Shown here piece by piece: positions 57,590 through 64,000 of a stretch of DNA of 64,000 nt. The notes under the pieces were generated by a model, which did no database searches, was not told the origin of the DNA, and saw only the letters and a list, made by a program, of their open reading frames with translations. The position numbers and the translations under genes were made by a program. The stretch comes from Poriferisodalis sp022821985 (GTDB lineage Bacteria; Actinomycetota; Acidimicrobiia; Acidimicrobiales; Poriferisodalaceae), in contig NZ_OZ244781.1 in NCBI RefSeq assembly GCF_965219595.1, positions 930,001-994,000 of the forward strand. The letters are read 5' to 3'. Every line of letters starts with the position of its first letter. Within the stretch, counting starts at the first letter, position 1.

Positions 57590-57602
57590 CGGCGCGGCGG
57601 GG

Positions 57603-58607
57603 CTAGCGGCCGGGGATCGTGTGCGAGGCGTGGAGCGACTCGAAGTTCTCGAGCGCCCGGCCAGCGCCCAGCACGACCGTCTCGAGCGGCGACTCCGAGC
57701 GCAGCACGGGCACACGTGCCTCGGATGCGATGCGCTGGTCGAGGCCCTGCAGCAGCGAGCCGCCGCCGACCATGAGGGCGCCGGTGTGGATGAGGTCTTG
57801 TGCCAGCTCGGGCGGTGCCTCGCCCAAGCACTCCAGGACGGCCTCCACGATGAGCTCGACCGTGTCGGCCAGTGCGGAGCGCACCTCGGTGGGGGTGATG
57901 ACGAAGGTGCGAGGCAGACCCGTCGACAGGTCACGGCCCTTCACCTCGGCGTCGAACTTGTCGTCGACCGGCCATGCCGAGCCGATGCTGATCTTCAGCT
58001 CCTCCGCCGTGCGCTCACCGATGGCGATGCCGTGCACGCGGCGGGAGTAGTTCATCAACGCAGTGTCGAAGTCGAACGATCCCACACGGACCGCACGCAG
58101 CGATACCAGGCCGCCGAGCGACACCATGGCGATCTCGGCGGTGCCGCCGCCGACGTCAATCACCAGCGAGCCGGTGGGCTCGTGGATCGGCAGGCCCGAG
58201 CCGATGGCTGCAGCGATCGGCTGCTCGATGAGCCGGACGTCCGACGACCCGGCCCGGCGCGCTGCCTCGATCACCGCCCGCCGTTCGACCGGCGTGATCA
58301 GCGACGGCACGCAGACGGCAACACGGGTGCGGCCGAAACGGCCGACGCCCACGCCCTGGAGGATGAGCCGGATCATGCGCTGAGTGATGTCGAAGTCGGT
58401 GATGGCGCCATTGCGCAGCGGCCGGGCAGCGATGATGTAGCTCGGCGTGCGCCCGATCATCTGCCAGGCTTCGCGCCCCACCGACAGCACCTCGCCAGAG
58501 CGCTCGTTGAGCGCGATGACCGACGGCTCGTTGAACACGATGCCGCGCCCCCGCTCGTACACCAGCGTGTTCGCGGTGCCGAGATCGATCGCCAGGTCAC
58601 GAGCCAG
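57603..58607 (-). CDS. mreB: Rod shape-determining protein MreB, CTG start
   Basis: Actin-like filament protein guiding lateral wall synthesis. 334 residues if begun at CTG 58607, which aligns with the usual MARDLAIDLGTANTLVY and has AGGGG 7 nt upstream. No ATG, GTG or TTG exists between an upstream in-frame stop and the phosphate-1 motif DLGTANT. The next start candidate, at 58562, would remove that motif. Other signatures: IEQPIAAAIGSG, VIDVGGGTAEIAM and GALMVGGGSLLQGLD. It overlaps the upstream gene by 11 bp. Confidence 0.92.
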   Translation of the reverse strand: MARDLAIDLGTANTLVYERGRGIVFNEPSVIALNERSGEVLSVGREAWQMIGRTPSYIIAARPLRNGAITDFDITQRMIRLILQGVGVGRFGRTRVAVCVPSLITPVERRAVIEAARRAGSSDVRLIEQPIAAAIGSGLPIHEPTGSLVIDVGGGTAEIAMVSLGGLVSLRAVRVGSFDFDTALMNYSRRVHGIAIGERTAEELKISIGSAWPVDDKFDAEVKGRDLSTGLPRTFVITPTEVRSALADTVELIVEAVLECLGEAPPELAQDLIHTGALMVGGGSLLQGLDQRIASEARVPVLRSESPLETVVLGAGRALENFESLHASHTIPGR

Positions 58608-59118
58608 GGTGACGCCCCTGGTTGGGCCTCTGATTGGCGGAGATCACGCGGTCGTGCCGTCGTTCGGCTTCGGGTGGGCGGGGTATCGCCCGGCGGGTCC
58701 TGCGCTCGCCTGGCTGCGGCGGGAGCTCTTCAAGGTCGGCGTTCAGCGGCGGCAGCACCGGCACCGAGTAGTCACGCTCGACCAGCCGGATGCTCGCCGG
58801 CGCAGGCCGCTTCCGGTCCGAAGTGTGCGGCCCAGGCTGATCGGCGACCCCTGCGTCTTCGGACGCGGCAGCAGCCCTGTCGGATGCCCCCCTGCGGGAG
58901 TTGCCGCCTCGCCGCCGGCGCATCGCCCGCACGAGTCCCGGCGTGCCGGATGGCAGGTCTTCGGTATCAGGAGGCGCGATCGACTCGAGCTTGCGCCGGA
59001 ACGGCTCCGTCTCGTCGTCGGTCACCTTCTGGTGCTTGATGCGAGCGCCGATACCCAAGACGATCATCCCCAGCAACGGCACCACGATCGCGATCGCCAG
59101 AAACAGCAGCGGGCTCAT
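58597..59118 (-). CDS. Membrane protein upstream of mreB
   Basis: 173 residues. One N-terminal transmembrane helix (LLFLAIAIVVPLLGMIVLGI) is followed by a basic, disordered cytoplasmic tail rich in Arg and Pro. It has no recognised domain. It overlaps moaE upstream by 4 bp and mreB downstream by 11 bp, so it belongs to one transcript (epimerase, moaE, this gene, mreB, lipoprotein). Confidence 0.65.
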   Translation of the reverse strand: MSPLLFLAIAIVVPLLGMIVLGIGARIKHQKVTDDETEPFRRKLESIAPPDTEDLPSGTPGLVRAMRRRRGGNSRRGASDRAAAASEDAGVADQPGPHTSDRKRPAPASIRLVERDYSVPVLPPLNADLEELPPQPGERRTRRAIPRPPEAERRHDRVISANQRPNQGRHPGS

Positions 59119-59588
59119 GACCGGGGCACCTGTGCGATCGGCTGCGACTGCAGGCCCCAGTCGGTCCCCGCGTCGTGATGCTCCTGCTTCCAGATCGGCA
59201 CCGTGGCCTTCAACGTATCGATGCCGAAGCGGGCAGCTTCGAATGCTTCACCCCGGTGCGGCGCCGAGGCGGCCACCACCACCGAGCTTTCCTTCAGGTT
59301 GAGCGAGCCCACCCGGTGCAGCAGCGCCACCTTGCGCACGCTCGGCCACCGCCGGCGCAACTCGGCGGCAATCTCGGCGAACCGCGGTGCCACCTCCGAC
59401 TCGTAGGCCTCGTACACCAGCCGGGTCACGCCCGTGCGGTGCTCGGCATGATCCCGGACCGTGCCGGAGAACAGCACGACCGCTCCCGCCGCCGGATCAA
59501 GCGCCCATTCATAGATGGCGGCGATCGGCAGCTCGTCGTGAGTCAGCTCCACCCACGTGTCGGCCGGGCTCGCATCGGGCTGCATCAT
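59115..59588 (-). CDS. moaE: Molybdopterin synthase catalytic subunit
   Basis: 157 residues from ATG 59588. It transfers sulfur from MoaD to precursor Z in molybdenum cofactor synthesis. VVLFSGTVRDHAEHRTGVTR, LHRVGSLNLKESSVVVAASA and the active-site lysines in LKATVPIWKQEHH are diagnostic. No moaD is nearby. It overlaps the upstream epimerase stop by 4 bp. Confidence 0.93.
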   Translation of the reverse strand: MMQPDASPADTWVELTHDELPIAAIYEWALDPAAGAVVLFSGTVRDHAEHRTGVTRLVYEAYESEVAPRFAEIAAELRRRWPSVRKVALLHRVGSLNLKESSVVVAASAPHRGEAFEAARFGIDTLKATVPIWKQEHHDAGTDWGLQSQPIAQVPRS

Positions 59589-60532
59589 CGCAAAGCGTAG
59601 GAGCGCCGGAGCCAGGCCGCGGCAGCCCAGCCGCCTGCCGCCACCGCGGCCCCCGCGCCGAGCAGCGTGGCGTACTGGCGCTGGCGGGCATTGAGGTCGT
59701 CCCAGGGCATGCCGACGTCGGCGATCACGAACGCCTGGGCGCTGCTGTAGCGGGGCTCCCAGCCCTCGGCCCGCAGCCGATCGTTGGCCACCACCCAGCT
59801 GTAGCGGGTGTACGGGAGCAGCCCTTCGGGCGCAGCGTGGCCCACCCGCCGGGCCACATAACGGTCGAGCCGCTTGGGCAGCGGCATCGGCAGCCGGATC
59901 TTGGGGCGGGCCCCCAGCAGCGCCCGCAGCTCGCCCGGCGACAGCCAGCCGTCGGGAGCCACGTTGAACACGCCCGACAGGCGGCGCTGCGTGGCCAGCA
60001 CCACCGCGGAGGCCAGATCGTCGAGGTGCAGGAACTGCACCGGCGGGTCGTCGCTGCCCGTGCGGATCGGGGCCGCGGCCAGCATCGCCTCGCCGATCGG
60101 GCCGCCCAGGCCGCTCGACACCACCGGCGCCGGCCGGAGGATCGCGGCGGAGCGATCGCCCTGATCGCACCACTCCAGCACCATGCGCTCGGCGTCGGCA
60201 TGATGCACGGCCCACGACGCCTCCAGATTGGGGCGCACGGGCAGATCCTCGGAGATCGGCGTGGGGTGGTTGGGCCAGGCCCCGTACACGCTGGCGCTCG
60301 ACACCATCGTCAGATGCCGCACGCCGTCGGCCGCCGCCAGCACCCGCCGCACCCGGTCGGAGGTCACCTCCCGGGTGAGCCGCAGATGCACGAGCGTCTC
60401 GGCGCCGCCCAGGTCGTGCTGACTGTCGGCATCGGCGGCGTCGACGTCGAGCACGTCGAACGACTGGGCCAGCCATTGCAGCACCCGGGCGCCGATCACG
60501 CCGCCCGTACCCGACACGGCAATCCGGCTCAT
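59585..60532 (-). CDS. NAD-dependent epimerase/dehydratase family protein
   Basis: 315 residues from ATG 60532 with AGGGAT upstream. The Rossmann start is IAVSGTGGVIGARVLQWL, then VSSASVYGAWP. The classical YxxxK is replaced by VHHADAERMV, so catalysis by the usual Tyr/Lys pair is doubtful. A C-terminal hydrophobic segment (LLGAGAAVAAGGWAAAAWL) may anchor it to the membrane. Confidence 0.78.
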   Translation of the reverse strand: MSRIAVSGTGGVIGARVLQWLAQSFDVLDVDAADADSQHDLGGAETLVHLRLTREVTSDRVRRVLAAADGVRHLTMVSSASVYGAWPNHPTPISEDLPVRPNLEASWAVHHADAERMVLEWCDQGDRSAAILRPAPVVSSGLGGPIGEAMLAAAPIRTGSDDPPVQFLHLDDLASAVVLATQRRLSGVFNVAPDGWLSPGELRALLGARPKIRLPMPLPKRLDRYVARRVGHAAPEGLLPYTRYSWVVANDRLRAEGWEPRYSSAQAFVIADVGMPWDDLNARQRQYATLLGAGAAVAAGGWAAAAWLRRSYALR

Positions 60533-60659
60533 ATCCCTACCATGCCTCACTCATGACCCTGCCCCCGGTCACTGCGCCCGACGGCAGCGGCAGTTGATCG
60601 CAGCACACAGCGGCGGGGGCGCTGTTCCGGTGCACCGTGACCCGTCGTACGATGCCGTT

Positions 60660-61802
60660 GTGGCCGACGATGACGACAACCCGTTCTCGGGCATCCCGTT
60701 CCTCGGCGACATCGCATCCATCTTCGGGGGCAACGACGAGCAGCTCTGGGAAGGCGCCCGCCAGGCCGCCAACCAGCTCGCCACCGGCGGCAAGCTCGAG
60801 CACAACGTCGACCCCGTCGAGCGGCACCGCCTCAGCGAGATCAGCCGGGTGGCAGAGCTGCACGTGGCACATGTCACCGGCCTGCAGGTGGCACCGCAGC
60901 TCGAGCCGGTCACCCGCTCGGGCTGGGCCACCAGCGCGCTGGAGACCATCCGCCCGCTCATGGACCGGCTGTCGGAGCGCCTGAAGCAGCCTGACCCAGC
61001 GAGCAGCACGGCTCACGACCCCTTCGCCGGCCTGCTCGCCATGATGAGCCCCATGACCGTGGCGATGACCGCCGGCATGATGGCCGGCCACCTCGCCACC
61101 AACGCGTTCGGCAATTCGGACCTCATGATCCCCATGCCCCGCGTGCTCATCGTGACCGCCAACATCGCCGAGTTCGCCAACGAATGGAGCCTCGACGTCG
61201 ACGACGTGATGCTGTGGGTGGCCATCCGGGAGCACACCATGCACGCCGTGCTGGCCGAGCCCGGCGTCCGGGAACAGCTCGACCGGCTGCTGGTCGAACA
61301 TGTCGACGGCTTCCGCCGCGGCGACCCCATGGACTTCGGCGAGCTGGAGCTGCCGTCGCTCGACGATGCCAGCGACCCGCAGCAGCTTCAGGCGCAGTTC
61401 GGCGAGCAGCTCCAGCGCATCTTCGGCAATCCCGAAATGCTGCTCGGCGTGACCCGCGACGAGCACCAGAGCATCAGCCAGCTCGAAACGCTGATCTGTG
61501 TGCTCACCGCCTACGTCGACGACGTGGTCACCCAGGCGGGTCCCCGGCTCATCGGCGGGTTCGGTGCGCTCAGCGAGGCCGTCCGCCGCCGCGCCCTCAC
61601 GGGCGCCGACTATGCCGACCGGCTGCTCGGAGTGCGGCTGACCGCCGAGGCACGCGAACGGGGAGACAGCTTCGTCGCCGGCGTGATCGAGCGAGCCGGC
61701 CGCGAGGGGCTGGCCCGCCTCTTCGAGCCCGGCGGGCTCCCCACGCCCAACGAGCTCGTCGCACCAGGCCTCTGGCTCGCCCGCCTCGACCTGCCCCTCT
61801 AA
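60660..61802 (+). CDS. Zincin-like metallopeptidase-family protein (DUF2342)
   Basis: 380 residues from GTG 60660, where the family's usual DNPFSGIPFLGDI start begins; the frame is open to 60594. VAELHVAHVTGLQV, LMIPMPRVLIVTANIAEFA, VDDVMLWVAIREHTMHAVL and VREQLDRLLVEHV follow the DUF2342 pattern, with the EHTMH region as the metal-site equivalent. Members are widespread in actinobacteria and their substrate is unknown. Confidence 0.85.
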   Translation: MADDDDNPFSGIPFLGDIASIFGGNDEQLWEGARQAANQLATGGKLEHNVDPVERHRLSEISRVAELHVAHVTGLQVAPQLEPVTRSGWATSALETIRPLMDRLSERLKQPDPASSTAHDPFAGLLAMMSPMTVAMTAGMMAGHLATNAFGNSDLMIPMPRVLIVTANIAEFANEWSLDVDDVMLWVAIREHTMHAVLAEPGVREQLDRLLVEHVDGFRRGDPMDFGELELPSLDDASDPQQLQAQFGEQLQRIFGNPEMLLGVTRDEHQSISQLETLICVLTAYVDDVVTQAGPRLIGGFGALSEAVRRRALTGADYADRLLGVRLTAEARERGDSFVAGVIERAGREGLARLFEPGGLPTPNELVAPGLWLARLDLPL

Positions 61803-61853
61803 CAAGCGTCAGCCGGCAGGCACAGCGGCATAGCTGCGTAGTTGCGGGCGCAC

Positions 61854-63200
61854 CTATGCAGGCGGTTCCGGTCTGTTGCGGCGGATGCGGGTGCGGACCC
61901 GGGTGGCGATGATCTCCGACGGCGGACGCCGGCCCCGCGCCAGCGCCCACAGCCCGCCCGCATACAGCACCACTGCAACCAGGCCGGCAATGCCCAGCAG
62001 CATCACCCCGGCCCGCAGCGGCAGGATGCCGCTGGGCGCCGCCACCGGCACCAGCCCGCCGATCACCCACATGAGCTGGAAGCGGGTCTCGAAGCGGGCG
62101 AAGGTGCGGCCCCGGTCGGCGGGCACCTCGTCGCGCTGCACGATCGCGTCGAAGCACAGCTTCCCCAGCGCGGACATGAGGCCGATCACCATGGCCAGCA
62201 CCAGCACCGAGAAGCGGTCGGGCGCAGTCACCACGTAGAACGACACCGCAGCCGCCAGCAGCAGCGTGCTGGCCAGCAGCACCTCCTCACGGACACGGCG
62301 TCGCAGCCACGGCGCACCCACGGCGCCGATGAGCTGGCCCACCGCGCTGGCGGTGAACATGAAGCCGAACCACCACGGCGCTGCGTCGTCGGTGCGCAGC
62401 CAGAACGCGATCAGGAACAGCGTGAAGCCGGTCATGGCCCGCACGACGCCCATGGCCGAGCCCGCCAGCAGCATCCCGCCCCGCCGCCGTGTGGCTGCGG
62501 CGGGCGCCGGTCTCATGTCGTCGGGGGGATCGACCCATGGACCGGTGTAGTTGTCTGAGGGTTGGCGCCAGCGCTGAGGCGGCGGACTCGGCGGCTCCGG
62601 TGCTGGACTTGCAGGCGGCGCGTCGTCCAAGGTCCGCGGCCGCACGGCAAAACGGGGCAGCCGCCGGGCCGGAAACGTCATCAGCACGAACACCACCGCC
62701 GCCAGCACCAGCACCCAGCGCGACGACGCCAGGCTCAGCAGCACACCGGGCCCCGCAGCCAGCGCACCCCCCAGCCCGCTCAGGAGCATCAGCTTCGAAT
62801 TGGCCTCGACCAGGTCGCGCTCCTCGCGCACCAGCCCCGGCACCACCGCGCTCTTGGCCACGTGATAGGTCTTGCCTGCCACCAGCGCGCCGAACGCCTC
62901 GGGGAACAGCAGCAGCGAATCGAGATGGCGCACCATCAGCAGCGCCAGCACCGCCCGGGCAATGCCGGCGCCGATGATCATCCCCCGCCGCCCGCCACGG
63001 CTTCGGTCGACCAGCGGCCCGATCAGCGGCCCCACCACCGCAAACGGCGCCATCGTCACCAACAGGTACAGCGCCACCCTGGGCCGGGCAGCCGCCGGAT
63101 CGAGGTTGAAGAACAGCGATCCGGCCAGCGCGATCGCAATCAGCGCATCGCCGGCAGCAGACAGCAGATGCGTGCGGGCGAGCCACGTGAACGGCTGCAT
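61854..63200 (-). CDS. MFS transporter
   Basis: 448 residues with about twelve hydrophobic segments. The loop after helix 2 reads GPLIGPLVDRSRGGRRG, an MFS motif-A variant. A Pro-rich cytoplasmic loop at about 190-250 (PPASPAPEPPSPPPQRWRQP) separates the halves. Substrate unknown; an efflux role is possible. Confidence 0.85.
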   Translation of the reverse strand: MQPFTWLARTHLLSAAGDALIAIALAGSLFFNLDPAAARPRVALYLLVTMAPFAVVGPLIGPLVDRSRGGRRGMIIGAGIARAVLALLMVRHLDSLLLFPEAFGALVAGKTYHVAKSAVVPGLVREERDLVEANSKLMLLSGLGGALAAGPGVLLSLASSRWVLVLAAVVFVLMTFPARRLPRFAVRPRTLDDAPPASPAPEPPSPPPQRWRQPSDNYTGPWVDPPDDMRPAPAAATRRRGGMLLAGSAMGVVRAMTGFTLFLIAFWLRTDDAAPWWFGFMFTASAVGQLIGAVGAPWLRRRVREEVLLASTLLLAAAVSFYVVTAPDRFSVLVLAMVIGLMSALGKLCFDAIVQRDEVPADRGRTFARFETRFQLMWVIGGLVPVAAPSGILPLRAGVMLLGIAGLVAVVLYAGGLWALARGRRPPSEIIATRVRTRIRRNRPEPPA

Positions 63201-63299
63201 CAGCCGCTGCCCCAGGTCATCAGCACCATTGTGCGCCCTCGCTGTGACAAGCGGGCTGTGCGTCGTTCAGCATGCAGCGCCGGTCGGCTGCATACGGGG

Positions 63300-64000
63300 T
63301 CAAGCAGCAGGCGGCGCCGCCCGCTCGTAGCGGTAGCCCAGGCCACGAATGGTGGTGATCCGCTGCGGGTTCGACGGATCGTCCTCGATCTTGGCCCGCA
63401 GCCGCTTGACGTGAACGTCGATCGTCTTGGTGTCGCCCACGTAGTTGTACTCCCACACGTTCTGCATGAGGCTGTCACGGGTCACCACCCGCCCGGCATG
63501 GGCCAGCAGGTATGCCAGCAGCTCGAACTCCTTCAGCGCCAGGGTGACCAGCTCGCCGCGCACCCGCAGCTCGTGCCGGTCGATGTCGAGCTCCAGATCG
63601 CCCTCGACCAGGCACGCAGCGTCGGACTGCGCCGGCGGCGGCTGGCCCGACGCACGCCGCAGCACCGCCCGCATGCGGGCCACCAGCTCGCGCATCCGGT
63701 ACGGCTTGGCCACGTAGTCGTCGGCCCCCACCTCCAAGCCCACCACGGCGTCGATCTCCTCGGCCCGGGCGGTCACCATGATGAGCGGCACCCGCGACTG
63801 CTTGCGAATCTCCCGGCAGACATCGAGCCCGGACATGCCGGGCAGCATCACGTCGAGCAGCACCAGATCGGGCTCGGCCTCGCTGATCTCGGCCAGCGCC
63901 GCCCGACCGTCTGCCGCCGTGCGCACCTCGAAGCCCTCGCGCCGCAGGCCCACCGAGAGCGCCTCGGTGAACGACGGCTCGTCGTCAACCACCAGTACCG
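63300..64000 (-). CDS. OmpR-family response regulator, start cut by window end
   Basis: 233 residues visible. The receiver domain starts VLVVDDEP, with the phospho-acceptor in LVLLDVMLPGMSG, then VTARAEEIDAVVGLEVGADD and KPYRMRELVARM. The C-terminal winged helix has LALKEFELLAYLLAHAGRVV and TIDVHVKRLRAKIEDD, ending GLGYRYE. It is close to the RegX3/PhoP type. The start codon lies just beyond 64000, and a sensor kinase is expected nearby outside the window. Confidence 0.93.
   Translation of the reverse strand, partial: VLVVDDEPSFTEALSVGLRREGFEVRTAADGRAALAEISEAEPDLVLLDVMLPGMSGLDVCREIRKQSRVPLIMVTARAEEIDAVVGLEVGADDYVAKPYRMRELVARMRAVLRRASGQPPPAQSDAACLVEGDLELDIDRHELRVRGELVTLALKEFELLAYLLAHAGRVVTRDSLMQNVWEYNYVGDTKTIDVHVKRLRAKIEDDPSNPQRITTIRGLGYRYERAAPPAA

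Overview
The window is GC-rich chromosomal DNA from an actinobacterium-like organism, most likely class Acidimicrobiia. Reasons: strong GC bias at third codon positions, frequent GTG starts, an actinobacterial-type HemB metal site, a DUF2342 zincin, a YlbL-type PDZ-Lon protease, and six genes related to the cell wall-binding repeat 2 (CWB2) family. The assignment is inference, because no rRNA is present.

Layout. 0-20 kb is mostly housekeeping and metabolism: dnaE, a 59-residue membrane protein, thrS, a zinc-type dehydrogenase, a secreted animal-type haem peroxidase broken by an in-frame TAG, an aquaporin, hemB, an SCP2-like protein, an Fpg/Nei glycosylase, a nitroreductase, two SDR dehydrogenases, hipBA with a clear promoter, and an ECF sigma factor with a very long C-terminal extension. 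20-31 kb is a cell-surface block: three successive minus-strand CWB2 genes (with an M6-like metalloprotease, with a trypsin-like protease, and a 916-residue protein), then a divergent GT2 glycosyltransferase and a PMT/ArnT-like membrane glycosyltransferase. The CWB2-M6 gene is also split by an in-frame TAA.

31-51 kb is a plastic accessory region. Two copies of a 3,010-bp segment (35283-38292 and 41046-44055) appear identical. Each encodes the same 955-residue CWB2 surface protein but has a different upstream region. A third copy at 32.6-33.3 kb is 5'-truncated and diverged. The same hairpin lies downstream of all three copies. Around them sit a family of small membrane/coiled-coil genes with in-frame 21-nt repeats, two AAA_14/DUF4143 ATPases plus a fragment of another, hicAB, a Phd-VapC pair, two further PIN toxin-antitoxin pairs, a two-gene ImmA/IrrE locus, an IS3 transposase remnant and several gene stubs. 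pyrE is embedded here.

51-64 kb returns to conserved content: a small secreted protein, a CWB2 protein with RCC1 repeats, a PDZ-Lon protease, a HEAT-repeat protein, a lipoprotein, mreB (apparently using a CTG start), moaE, an epimerase-like protein, a DUF2342 zincin, an MFS transporter, and a response regulator cut by the window end.

I saw no tRNA, rRNA or CRISPR array. The strongest candidates for something new are the perfectly duplicated surface-protein cassette with its truncated relative, the ImmA/IrrE two-gene locus, and the sigma factor with a large non-sigma extension.
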